Source: Cryptomeria japonica (taxonomy: Eukaryota > Streptophyta > Pinopsida > Cupressales > Cupressaceae). Taken from it: a stretch of 64,000 nucleotides of DNA. How positions within the stretch are numbered: position 1 is the first letter of the stretch; every line of letters starts with the position of its first letter. Position numbers and translations under genes: made by a program. Positions 1-10,830 of the stretch are shown here, in pieces. Below the pieces are notes generated by a model. That model was given only the letters and a program-made list of their open reading frames with translations, did not search any database and was not told the DNA's origin. Where the stretch lies: positions 686,834,583-686,898,582 of the forward strand of contig NC_081412.1 of assembly GCF_030272615.1 (NCBI RefSeq), read 5' to 3'.

Positions 1-30
1 GCAATAGAAAATCCACCATTTTTACTGAGT

Positions 31-555
31 TTGAGGATATGTGGAAAGAATTTACATAACTGTTTGGTAGATTCAGGGGTTTCAGGAAACATAATGCCCT
101 ACTCTATATGTCAGAAGCTTGGACTTCAACTAGTACGTGCAAATAGTAAGGTGGTACAACTAGACAAAATTGAGGTTAATGTAATCGGAGAATTGAAAGA
201 TGTATACATCCAATTAGGTGTTGATCCTCGAATATCTCATTATATTAACATTCAAGTAGTTGATATTCCAGAAGTATATGGGACGCTCCTTAGTAGGGAT
301 TGGTCAAAGACTTTGGGAGGATATTTCTCAACTTGTTTTACATACCTGGGGCTTCCATGGAAGGGGGTAAGCAACCAGATCCAAATCGATAGTGAACCTA
401 AGTTGAAAAAGTTGGTAACGGATTATGGTGCTCCCAATGAGGTGGCATTTGCTAAAGTGAGTCTAGGAGTTTACAGAGTCAATGAGATTCTCACTTTCTC
501 TGCACCGGCTCCTCTCCATTTATTTCGAGCAGATATAGCCTCATATAAAAGGTGA
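31..555 (+). pseudogene. Element A: aspartic protease domain
   Basis: The open stretch of 174 residues begins a few codons before a retroviral-type aspartic protease active site: Asp-Ser-Gly at residues 14-16, followed by a hydrophobic run and a conserved Met-Pro. The enzyme would cleave the Gag-Pol polyprotein inside virus-like particles. The reading frame is open upstream to the window edge, so the Met at 31 is not a real start. About 160 residues of linker follow the domain. The frame is lost after 555 and coding resumes in another frame at 747, so a small indel lies between. The catalytic triplet is intact, but the protein is not expressible as one chain. Confidence 0.7.
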
Positions 556-746
556 GTCAAAGGTTTCGCTACAATAGTAAAACAAGGAATGTGTTTGTCG
601 GGGGACACTATGAAGATACAAGATTTGTTGCTTCTGAAATGGTGTCAGATACATCATGAGGAGTACTCAGAGATTTCATGTATCCCATGTCAGAATGAGA
701 TTACGAAACTGATGAGTCTGGTTCCATACGAAGATATACCATCAAT

Positions 747-1733
747 ATGGAAGAAGTTCAAGGTCTAAGTTGTGAAGGATTAGAGCCCCAAACAATAGAT
801 TCTATAAGTAAGACTACCCAACCTAAAGAATACAACCAGGAGATTCTTGCAGTTGAGATTGTCAAAAATGAGAAGGAAGGTATCCCTCTTGAGCAAGGGA
901 ACGACGAAACACAATCTCAACTTCAACCTCAATCAGACCAAATTGTTATTAACACTACTGAAGCATTCATGCAACCAAAAATTGAACAATCTCAATTGTC
1001 ACAAGACTTCAAGTCAGAGAAGCAACAATCCTCTCTGGAAGCTAATCTGACTATTGAACCTAAGGTGAAAAATGTAAAGAGACCAAAAGATGAAATATGG
1101 TTTTTAAAGTTTGATGGGTCAAGATCTAAGCAAGGCAGTGGAGTAGGCATAGAGTTAACCAACCCAAAAGGGAAAACCTTTTTAGCTTCTTACCCACTCC
1201 AATTCCCTTGTACTAATAACATGATGGAGTACGAGGCCTTAGTTAGAGGATTACTTTTTGCTCATAAGAAGAGGGCAAAGTGTTTGAAGGTGCAAGGAGA
1301 TTCTGAGCTGGTGGTTAAACAAGTGTGAACCCAATATGTGTGCCACGATAAAAGGTTAGTAGCATATCGGAATAGAGTGTGCGATCTGATTGAGGATTTT
1401 GATGCTTTCGCCATTCATTTGGTACCTAGGAAAGTAAACAAAATACCTGATGTGTTGGCTATAGCTGCCAGTACATTAGAACTAGTAAGCCAATCCCCTT
1501 TGAATAAGGTCTCCATGGAATTAATCTCTATACCTGTTGTACTTGATAATATCAAACACTTCCAAGTCTTTCAGGATGATGCCTATATTCTAGCATTTCT
1601 TGCCAATTCAGGGGCTTTTGAAGAGAAAATTATTGATGAGGAAGATAAATCGAATGATCTTAATGTCAAAAGTAATGCTGATATTTTGCATTTACCAACT
1701 AACGCTATTCCTAAAGGGATGGTCACCTTATAG
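747..1733 (+). pseudogene. Element A: RNase H-like domain upstream of the RT
   Basis: After a glutamine- and lysine-rich linker of about 110 residues, an RNase HI-like fold is visible from about 1085 to 1500. It has the Asp in a Phe-Asp-Gly-Ser context (codon 1113-1115), a Met-Glu-Tyr-Glu-Ala helix near 1224, Gly-Asp-Ser (Asp codon 1299-1301) and a final Asp in a Pro-Asp-Val-Leu-Ala context (1449-1451). These correspond to the four acidic residues of the DEDD site. One TGA at 1326-1328 interrupts it. The match is to the additional RNase H of plant Tat-type gypsy elements, which degrades RNA in RNA:DNA hybrids during reverse transcription. In the elements I know that domain lies after the RT; here it lies before it. 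Confidence 0.7.
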
Positions 1734-1775
1734 AGACTTTTTAATTCTGATTCTAGAGTAAAGGAGAGACTAACA

Positions 1776-2840
1776 ATGAATTCAAATGTTGGAAAGTATG
1801 AGCCCCATAATATTGGTCCAGTAGGACAAGAGAGGATTGTCTATATTGGGAAGATTTGCACTCAAAATGAAAGAGAACAACTGATACAAATCTTGAAAGA
1901 ATTCATTGATGTAATAGCATGGGGGTATGAATATTTAAAGACATCTGATACAATGATTATAATCCATGTGATCCCCCTAAAACCTAAAATAAAGTCATTC
2001 CAGCAAAAGCAACGACCAGTCAATTCACTAATAGAACCCTTGATTTTCAAGGAAGTACAAAAGCTACTCTATGCCAAGATTATTTTTCCGATACAACATT
2101 CTACTTGGGTTGCTAATTTGGTACCAGTATGAAAAAAGAATGCGAAAATATGGCTTTGTGTGGACTTTCGCAACCTCAACAAATCCTTTGAGAAAGATAA
2201 TTACCCGCTTTCTTCTTTGGATGAAGTACTACAAATAGTAAATGGTTCACAAATGATGTTGTTCTTAGATGGTTGTCTAGGATATAACCAAGTATTGGTG
2301 AACTATGAGGATTGTACGAAGATAGTGTTTACGATGAAATGGGGAACATATGTGTACAAAAGAATGCCATTCGGGTTGATTAATGTTGAGGCGACCTTCC
2401 AATGAGCGATGGATATGGCTTTTAAGGAACTGATTCGAAAATGCATTATTATCTATATGGACGACTTGACGATATTTTCCAAGGTCAGAGAAGACCACCC
2501 AGACCACCTCCAAAAGGTATTGGAAAGATGTCGACGATATGGGATTTCCCTTAACCACAAGAAATGTGTGTTTGGAGTGGCTGAAGGAAAGCTACTTGGC
2601 CACGTAATCTCTAAGAGGGGGATATCTATAGACCCAGATTGGGTAGAAGTGTTATTGAAGTTACAAATGCCCGACAGTAAAAAGGAGATGAGATATTTCT
2701 TTGGGAAGATCAATTTTGTTACAAAGTTTATTATTGGGTTTGCAGAGATAGTCAAGCCATTGAATGAAATGATGAAGAAGGATGCTAAGGTCGAATGGAC
2801 AACTGAAGCAAAAGAGGCTTTTGCCCAGATTAAGAAATCC
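1776..2840 (+). pseudogene. Element A: reverse transcriptase
   Basis: Gypsy-type reverse transcriptase, which copies the element RNA into cDNA. The fingers region is seen from about 1960. A Met-Asp-Phe-Arg-Asn-Leu-Asn block starts at 2160, the first catalytic Asp lies in Phe-Leu-Asp-Gly (codon 2268-2270), and the polymerase signature Tyr-Met-Asp-Asp is at 2454-2465. The thumb and connection follow to about 2840, with the conserved Leu-Gly-His near 2595. Stops at about 2130 and 2403 break the frame without shifting it. All catalytic Asp codons survive, so decay here is by nonsense changes only. Confidence 0.88.
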
Positions 2841-3230
2841 ATTGCCGAAGCTCCTGTGCTAACTAGCCCTGATTACACTTTGTCATTTTACATATATTCT
2901 TTTTCTTCACCACACTCAGGAGCGGTTGTTTTGACATAGAAGCAAGAAGGAGATGAGAAACCTATTGCATTTATGAGCTCTCCTTTCAAAAGTGTTGAGG
3001 TTAGATATTCTACTCTTGAAAAATAGGCCTTTGCGTTGGTAAGAGCAATCAAGAAATTTAGGCATTACATCTTGAGGAGTAAAATTAATGTGATTGTCCT
3101 TGATCAAGCGATGAAGTCGCGACTCATGCAGTCCGAGCTGGGAGAACGTCAAGGGAAATGGATGGCAATATTGCAAGAATTTGATTCAGAGATGCATCCA
3201 ATGAAGTTGGTCTAAGGCCAAGGATTGTCT
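2841..3230 (+). pseudogene. Element A: degenerate RNase H after the RT
   Basis: This follows the RT in the position of the ordinary gypsy RNase H. The typical shape is recognisable: a short beta segment after the Leu-Thr-Ser-Pro boundary, then a Lys-Pro-Ile-Ala-Phe strand and an Ala-Phe-Ala-Leu-Val helix. The first catalytic Asp expected near 2895 is replaced by a Tyr-Ile-Tyr context. TAG codons lie at 2937-2939 and near 3024, and another stop near 3212. Loss of catalytic residues in this domain alongside a second RNase H elsewhere in the polyprotein is what is reported for Tat-type elements. The call rests on position plus partial similarity. Confidence 0.6.
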
Positions 3231-3249
3231 CAGGCCATGGTGACTGACA

Positions 3250-3830
3250 TCCCTCAAATCCAGTGCCAACAGTATACATTGGAGTCATTCACTCAGGACC
3301 CCTGGTACACGGATTTGGAATTTATAATGCTGAATAATAGGTGTCCTGAGGGGTTGACAGCCATGCAAAGATGAGCATTAAGGCTCAAAAGTGCCAATTA
3401 TATGATCAAGGATTCAACACTTTATAGAAAGAATTATGAAGGTATTTACCTTCAGTGTCTTGATCATCAAGAATCTCGTAATATGATTCAGGAATTTCAT
3501 GGGTCGGTGGATGCCACTGCACATCAAATCTTGAAGGTTGGATATTATTAGCCTATCATATTTAAGGATACTCATGATCATGTTCGTCATTGTCACACAT
3601 GCCAAACTGCAGCCTCCAGAGAAAGAAATCTTGCCATGCCTCTCCAGCTAGTGTTCGAGGTAAGACCTTTCGCTCAATGGGCACTAGATTTTGTGGGTGT
3701 TATTAATCCTAACTCATCTGTAGGATATAAGTTTATTCTTACTTCGATGGATTGTTGAACCTGATGGACAGAAGCCATTACATGTCGGACTACTACTACT
3801 GAGGTAGTCTTGAAATTTACTGAAGAGGTA
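3250..3830 (+). pseudogene. Element A: integrase zinc finger and truncated core
   Basis: The integrase N-terminal HHCC zinc-binding module is visible between about 3490 and 3610, ending in His-Cys-His-Thr-Cys-Gln. The catalytic core begins near 3670 with Trp-Ala-Leu-Asp-Phe-Val-Gly, which holds the first Asp of the DDE triad. The core is lost before the second Asp because the sequence turns into element M at about 3840. Stops occur near 3372, 3549, 3757 and 3763. The enzyme would insert cDNA into the host genome; this copy cannot. Confidence 0.72.
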
Positions 3831-3866
3831 CTCTTGAAATTTATTGAAATTTATTGAAATTTGTTG
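3816..3866. repeat. Junction of A and M at an ATTGAAATTT-like short repeat
   Basis: Three to four copies of a roughly 10-bp unit resembling TTGAAATTTA run across the point where plus-strand integrase coding ends and minus-strand gag-protease coding begins. It can be read in frame from both sides, so the exact breakpoint cannot be fixed. Confidence 0.5.
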
Positions 3867-5130
3867 GAGGAATAGTCTCCTCTTTGATAATTAAAGGTTT
3901 AGTTTGAGGTCTTTTAGGTTGGACAAGGAGAGAGGCAAGCCTCTTCTCTCTATAAGAGGAAGGAGGTGTAACTACACCATATGAAGGAGGAATATTAGGT
4001 GTAGGAAGGAGACTGGGTCCATCATGGGGAGGTGGTATAGGTCTAAACTTAGAAGAATTTTTTTTGTTCTTTTGAGGAGAAGGCATGTTCACATCCATAG
4101 GAATAGGTTGAGGAAGATTAGTCCTATCTGTTAGGGGAAGGATTTCATCTTCAAGAAGGATGGGAATGTCAATTGTTGGGGATCTAGGTTGACTTAAGTA
4201 TAAGATCATATCTTTCTTCCATTTTTGATAAGATTGGAAAAGAGCATCGCTCCTTGATGGAAGAGATTGAAATTTCTTAGGCCAAAAGAAATCAATAGGA
4301 ACACCTGGGATTCTTTTAGATGGTTGAAATAACCTATGGTTAATAGTTACGATTTCTACATTATGGGGAAATTTGAAACACTTATAGATTGGAGAAGCAA
4401 TAGACTTTGTGGAAGATAGCCAAGGATAGCCCAACTTCACATGGAATTGCTCAGAAGAAGGAATGATAACAAAGTTGACATCCATAGATTTAGTGTGAAC
4501 TTCAATGGGAAGGGTGATAGAACCAATGGTAGGACAAGAGAATCCATCAAGTAACTTCACAACCACATTAGAGTCATCATAAATTGGTTTATGCACTCGT
4601 AAAGTGAAAATATACTCCTCAGTGATGACATTAACCATGCAAGAGGGATCAATAAGCACACCATGACAAGGCATATCTTGAATCTTTGCAACTATGTATA
4701 GAGGACCATCATGTTCTCTAATGGTTCCACTATAGTAAAATGTGATACATAAGTCCTTAGGTTTCCTTTGTTTCTCTACCATATTCACCAATTTTTTAAC
4801 TGTAGTAGTCATATCAGAAGCAGAGAAAGAGGTATGTTCAGTCTCAATCACGTTAAAGGTATGAGAAGGTAAAGGATCAATAAAAATCTTAAGATTTTGA
4901 TTAGGAGGGGCTACTAATTTATTTCCTTTATCATTCACACCTACCACATATATAGTATTATTATCAATCAAATCTTGAATCTTACTTTTCAATACAAAAC
5001 ATTTCTCAGTGTCATGACTTGCTTGACGATGAGATTGACAAAAAGAATTTTTATCAAAGTAGGGCGAGGCTGCCTTAGAAGGGTCAATTGGTTTTATTGG
5101 AGGAAGTTTAATAACATTTCTTTGTAACAA
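3841..5130 (-). pseudogene. Element M: gag zinc module and protease
   Basis: This open stretch of 429 codons continues gag after one TAG. Near its N-terminus (about 5055-5010) lies a zinc-knuckle variant with Cys, two His and Cys in a Tyr/Phe-Cys-x-x-His-Arg pattern typical of Tat elements. The retropepsin-like fold spans about 4760-4330. Where other proteases have Asp-Thr/Ser-Gly, this one reads Asp-Pro-Ser (about 4651-4643), so the glycine is missing. The C-terminal third is rich in proline, a linker towards pol. The stop at 3841 lies in the junction repeat with element A, so the rest of pol was lost by truncation. Either the family uses an unusual active site or the site has mutated. Confidence 0.75.
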
Positions 5131-6774
5131 CTAAGACATAATGCTATGTAAAGATTCATTCAAAGGAGTAAATTGTCTTTCTCTTTTAAAAAATTTAGAA
5201 ATAGGAGGCACACCTATTGTAGCATTCACATTGTTATTGTTGATGTTTTCATTGAATTTGATGAATCCTTTTCTTGGTTTGAACTTTGCAAATGGTTGTT
5301 GAGCATAGTCACCCTTATAACTCAGAGCCATAGCAGTGGATTGCTCCAGTTGAGTCACAGTTAGTTGATAATTGTGAAGTGTTATGCACAACTGCGGAAA
5401 GGAAGTAAACTTAGAATGGAGAAGTTTGTCTCTAATATCTTTTTGCAAATTAGAATTGAAAATTCTTTGAATATAATTATCAAGCATTTGAAAAGAAATT
5501 TGAGAACACAAATGCTTATATCTACTAATAAAATCAGTCACTTTTTCTTTAACACCTTATTTACAATGCATTAAATTAGTCAAAGTGATCTTAGGACCTA
5601 TGTTGTTTTGAAATTGTTGAATAAAAGAATTTGTTAATTGTTGAAAAGAAGTAACATAATATGAAGGTAAAGAGAAATACCATTGTAAAGCCTTATCTTT
5701 TAGTGTTCTAGTAAACAATTTTGCAAGCAATCTTTGATCATAAGAAAATTCAGTACACAATGTTTGAAATGTCTTGACATGTGTTAAAGGATCACCTTTT
5801 CTATTATAGAGTTCCAATTGAGGGACTTCAACATGTTTAGGAGGGACAACTCTAACAATATCAAGAGAAAGTGGGCTCGCAAAATTGAACGTGGGCACAC
5901 TAAACTTGGATTGTGACTCATGGAAGCAATTTGTTGTTGTAATGCTAACACGATTTGAGCAAGATTGTTAATGGTCGCTTCGGTATAAGGATTGATGTTA
6001 GACATGGTTGATTGAGAAGGTGGTGTGATTTTATTGAAGGAAGACATTGATTGAGAATAAGGTGGTGGGACATTATGATAATTAGGAATAGGTGATGATT
6101 GAGTAGGAAATGGGACACCTAAAGGAGGAAGAAAATTATTGAATGAAATGCCCCCTTGGGTCACATTGATTGGTTGAGGGATAACAAGAATGCTTATTGA
6201 AGACATAGGTAAAGATGGAGGATTAAATGAAGAAGAGGGATTCACCCCATGACTAATGGTTGTAGGTATGACATGCTGAGTTGATGTACCAATGATATTT
6301 GAAGTGAAAGTAGGAATACTAGCCATAGGATTAGTTAAAGGAATAGAAGGATTGACTTGTGTTGAAGGTTGTGAATAACCTAGCGTTTTGGCATAACTCT
6401 TTATAGAAATGACATTGGAATCAACAATATGAGAAATGCCATGCAATATATAAATTCCATTCTTATCATTTTGAAACATGCATTTAAGACCTTCAATTAA
6501 TGGAAGAGCTTCACTATTAGGGTACTCTTGGGACATCCATTGTTGAAAGTTTATCTATGGAAACTCTAGTCAAAGTTTCTTCTTGTTCATCATGGGATTC
6601 ATCAATTGGATAGATAGGGACATGATTAGGATGGGAATAAATACCATTATCCTCATTAAATAAGTCACCCAAATTATGCTCCATCTCCTCGACAATTAAA
6701 CCTTGGGAAGCTTTAATTATAATAATTCGTCTAATGGGGATAGTATAGGTAGGACTAATAGTGGTAAAACTCAT
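5131..6774 (-). pseudogene. Element M: gag
   Basis: Structural protein of a Tat-like gypsy element, which packages the element RNA. The start at 6774 (Met-Ser-Phe) is matched by the homologous gag of element K at 43348. The N-terminal part is acidic, then a Pro/Ser/Asn-rich stretch (about 6400-6000), then a Glu-Ala-Thr-Ile-Asn-Asn-Leu-Ala helix near 5970, and the capsid-like retrotransposon gag domain (about 5900-5400) with the Pro-Leu-Thr-His-Val and Ala-Leu-Gln-Trp-Tyr motifs. Frameshifts occur near 6530 and 5890, with stops near 5555 and 5130. Expected full length is about 550 residues before the zinc module. Confidence 0.8.
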
Positions 6775-8392
6775 GCACTAGAGGGAAAATTTGAAATTTT
6801 GGATTTGAATTTTGAATTATAGAAACAAAGTGCACAAAAATTGAATAATGCAAAATTTGAGAAAATAATGATTAAACAATTTGAGCTTTGTTGAAAGAAG
6901 AAAATGATACAATTTCCAACAATAATTTTATGGTAAATGAAAGGAAATTGGAATTTAAAATTAGGGCCAATGGGATACCACTTAATTTTAAAACTGATAA
7001 AATTAAAAAAATTTAAAATCGGGGCAGAGTATAATTAACCCCTTAATTTTAAAAAATTTCTTGAAATTTGAGATGTTGAATTTTGAAGGTATTTTTGTTT
7101 TTAGAGGAATCAAAAATAGACAAAATCAGCCAATCTTCTGGATTTAAGCTATAAATATAGTCATAACAATCTCTTTTTTCAAAAAAAATCAAGGATGAAA
7201 GTTACAATGATTTTAAAGCTAAGCCCAAAAAATTGGTGAATTTTGTGATCTCTAGAGAGGTGAAAATAAGGTTTGAATGTGAAAATAGGACCCTATTAGG
7301 GTTTTGAAAAAAATGAGGAATTGATTTGGAAATTTGAAAAGGGTCAAACCTAATGGATAGGGACACCTTGAAAAATGTTTAGAAAACTGAAATTGACTGA
7401 AATTGATTGAAATGTGTACAAAATCCAATTAAAGTTGAAAATTAGGGTTTTAGGACCTAACCACTTTATTTTTGAAATTGTGAATTTTGAAAAAGGAGGG
7501 AAATTGAAAATTTAAATTTTAGGAAAGAGGATAAGTCTAAAAACAATCACAAATCTAAAAATTAAATGGAAATTCAATTTTTGGACAATTTCAAGATGTT
7601 TTTTTTAAATTAGGGTTTTGACAGTTAACCTCTTAATTTTGTGAATTTGATTTTCAAATTGAACAAGATAATGAAGAAATTGAATTTTACCAAGAAAGCA
7701 ATTTTTAGATCTAAGACAATAGCAAACAATTTTTACAAGATAAAAGTTCAATTGAAATTTTTAAAACCAAGGTTTGGAATGAATTAACCACTAAGTTTGC
7801 AGAAAAATTAAACTTGTAAATGAAAAATATGCAATGATTTTCAAAATAAAGCATGCAATACATCGGGTTCATCATAATGGAATGGTGAAAAGTGAATGAT
7901 TGAGAGATCAAGAGGAAAGCGTTTCTTCCCTCCAAGGAGAGATGAAAGTTTCACTATAGATCCCCCTTCAAACACTTAATCCACATTACATTTAAAAGAG
8001 GGGGGATGATTCACTAGATCCAACCTCTTAGGAAAGAGATTGAATACTAAATGAATTGATAATGGCGGGAAATGGCAAACTAACCCCTCTTTTAGAATGA
8101 GTAATGGTTGAATTATGTGTTTTAAGACTAAGTGTAAAAGTAGCAAAGAACTGATTATAACTTGAAATAGAAGCGTGAGATGAAGTTGTGCACCTAGATC
8201 TGGCAATAACATGTTGAGATGAAGCTGCCCTGCGAATTTGAGGAAAAGTTCTCAGGGGCATGCTGAAAGTGCACATGGTCCTCCAAAAAATTCGTGAAAT
8301 GAAAAGGGCTTTCTGCCTCTATGAATGGAGTCCAAATCTGCAAATATAGATGCGCACCTGCAACCTACACACAAAAAAGAGAGGAAAATGGG

Positions 8393-10290
8393 TTGGGATT
8401 AGGGGTTTTCCTTAAGGTCAAACCCTAGTTCTGGAATTAATCAAATGATGAAAGAAAGTACTTACAAGTAAATGTAAATGAAAGATTGAAATGTAAATCA
8501 CCTCAAGGGAGGTTGTAGATGTTAGATAGTTCAAATAACCGGCAGACAACTAAGAGGGGAGGGGGGGTGAATTAGTTGTCACAAATTACAAGAACTATTA
8601 GAATTATAAACTTTAATACTAGAACCCAAAGCTTTAATATCATAAAAGAAATTAAACCAATTATCAGAATAAATACCATCCACACGACACCAAGATTTGT
8701 ACATGGAAAACCCGGTAAAGGGAAAAACCATGGTGGGAAGCCTACCCACAGTTAGATAATACTTCTACAGTAAGTATGTGAATTACAATTGAGGGGCCTA
8801 CACTTGCAGGAAGGCCAACAACCTACAGTGCACTGCTCATCACAAAAGGAGCCTCACTGACTACATACAAATCTAGACTACAATTCGGAGAAGTGTTGAA
8901 CTATAAATGATAGCATCTCCTATGCCTAAGTACAGTTCCGATTAAGCTCAATACAAGAGGAATAAATCCTCTTACATACACCCAATTCGATCTCCAATGA
9001 TTGACCAACTCATCTACCTGAATGATATTACATTATTCACACATTACATTCCTTGACCATGACCTCTAACATAACCATCATGATCTACAATGAGATCTTA
9101 CATCTATACATACAAACCCTCAACCATAAATAATCAGGTCGACCACCAAACAATAAACCAATTACATAATTACAAACCATGTCAGCCTTAAACCAAACAA
9201 ATAACGTCCAACACATAAGACATCCTAGAAATGCATCAAGAGATCCAATACACACGTTACAATAAAGTCGGTCTATAACCTAGATCAATCGGTACCCAAT
9301 ATAGGTCCACACGCTACAGTAATGATCTCCATCCACCAAGTATCGAACATGATCACCAACAACATCCTAAAACTCCACCAAAATCTGCCCCAATGTCACT
9401 TATGCAATTCATCAAAGATCTTCATCAAAAGCTCTGCCGGTGAAACCCTCGCCAGAACTAAAAACCAAGCTTCTAAGCAAGCAAGATAGCATCCGATCAC
9501 CAGACCAAAACCAACTGGCCAAATATGAGCATGAGTATCATGAACAATCCAATTCCATCACCAAACTATACTAGAGCCTACAGATCATGTCGGATCCAAA
9601 TCAACCAGAAACCACTCAACCTACCGTGACTAGAAGGGTGCTGGTAAAGCATCCAAACAACTAGTGTTGGCATCAATGAAAAAACATCAATTCAACACAT
9701 AATCAATTCCACCAAATGGCCAACAATAGATAGAATTGCTTGTGTGAAATTGAATGTTGAAAGGGACCTCCTCTTCAATGGTTGAATCCTTGACTTGAAT
9801 GCAACACCTAGCCTTGAAGGGAGACTTGAGAATGCTCAATGCTTGAATGCTTGAATGCTCTTGAATGCTTTGTTGCTTGATCTTATTCCAATTTTCACCT
9901 TATCCAACTTATGCAAATGAGAGGACAAATGAGACTTAAATATTTGTCAATTAGGGTTAATTGACCGATTTTTCATCATAGGCCAACATAGGGAAAATTT
10001 TCCCACTAAAATTGCAAAGTCCAATACAAAGATAGGATAGAGGGGGCCCCAAAATAGGGCAGGGATAGGGGTGCCACGCCCCTATCCTAGGGGAACATAG
10101 GCACCATGCCCGTATCCTACCCTTATCGCAGGATAGGAAGAAGGTTCAAGTAGTGCAGGGGGCAGAAAAAGTGCAGTTTCGAGGATTGAGAAAGTCTCGG
10201 GTCTCCGATCAAGCTTGGGGATTCGATTCGCCAATGTGAAGACCCTAATGTGGTTGGAAATTGCAAGGGTCACAATTTTATGACACTACA
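8393..10290 (-). repeat. Probable gypsy solo LTR in M's leader, itself interrupted
   Basis: On the minus strand this begins TGTAGTGTCATAAAATTGTG at 10290, a typical plant LTR start. The 5 bp outside each end are the same, ATGGG (8388-8392 and 10291-10295). Without the D-family solo LTR inside it (8520-9725 plus 5 bp) it is about 687 bp. The left end reads AA rather than the usual CA on the minus strand, which could be mutation or a slightly wrong boundary. Short TTGAATGC-like repeats lie at about 9795-9865. Confidence 0.45.
8520..9725 (-). repeat. Solo LTR of the D family
   Basis: On the plus strand it starts TGTTAGATAG and ends GGCCAACA, aligning end to end with D's LTRs at 13814 and 28378. 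Length is 1206 bp. Flanks are GTAGA (8515-8519) and ATAGA (9726-9730), a TSD with one mismatch. It has the same internal blocks as the other copies: the G-tract near 8555, the GGGAAAAACC block near 8720, and the AGATCT plus TATA block near 9092-9108. It is a solo LTR left by recombination between the two LTRs of a full element. Confidence 0.9.
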
Positions 10291-10830
10291 ATGGGAAAAT
10301 GATTTTTTGAAATTTTTTTTTTGAAATGGATGAGTGAAGAAGTGGAATATAGAAGATTTTGAAAATGATTTGGAATTTGATTTATGAAAGATGGAAGATG
10401 TTGGATCTGATTTTGAAATATGGGAAATATCTGATCTTTTGGAAATGAAGTATGTTTTGAAAAATGTGTGATGTGGAAAATTATTATAAAGATATGTGTG
10501 GATTTTGATAAAGATATGGAAGATGTGTGAATTTTAGAGATGTAAATTGGAAATATGAAATGATTTTTTGGAAATGTGGAAGATTTAGAAAATGATTTGA
10601 AATTTGATTTAAGTAAAATGGAAGATGTTGGATTTGGAGATGTGAATTTGAAATAATTTATGAAAAATGAATGACTTATGAAAGATGCTGAATTTGGAAT
10701 ATGATTATGGAAGATATGTGATTTTGGAAATGTGAATTTGAAATGATTTATGAAAAGCATGAGATGAAAAGATATGGAAGTTGGTGAATTTGAAATATGA
10801 TTTATGGAAGGTATGAACTATGAATCTCTA
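10291..10830. repeat. Purine-rich degenerate repeat
   Basis: The plus strand is almost wholly purine plus T, with loosely repeated phrases such as GGAAATATGATTTATGGAAG and TTTGAAATGATT every 30-60 bases. There is no exact period. It lies in M's leader. No function can be read from it. Confidence 0.6.

Larger units (their letters stand above)
1..3840 (+). mobile_element. Element A: decayed Ty3/gypsy pol, both ends missing
   Basis: This is the internal coding part of a gypsy-class LTR retrotransposon read on the plus strand. The order of domains is protease, RNase H-like, reverse transcriptase, second degenerate RNase H, then integrase zinc finger and the start of the integrase core. The left end lies outside the window and the right end stops inside the integrase core at about 3840, where oppositely oriented element M begins. 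No LTR of A is in the window. There is a frameshift between 555 and 747; from 747 to about 3830 one frame can be followed through roughly ten stop codons. The class is clear from the domains; the Tat-like lineage is inferred from the paired RNase H domains. Confidence 0.85.

Noticed and set aside
1-3840. An endogenous pararetrovirus
   Set aside because: An integrase zinc finger and core start are present and no movement or coat protein is seen; the element is a gypsy retrotransposon.
10278-10760. 160-codon minus-strand frame rich in Phe, Ser, His and Ile
   Set aside because: Lies in a degenerate purine/pyrimidine repeat in M's leader; no domain, no codon signal, and the ends do not match any gene structure.
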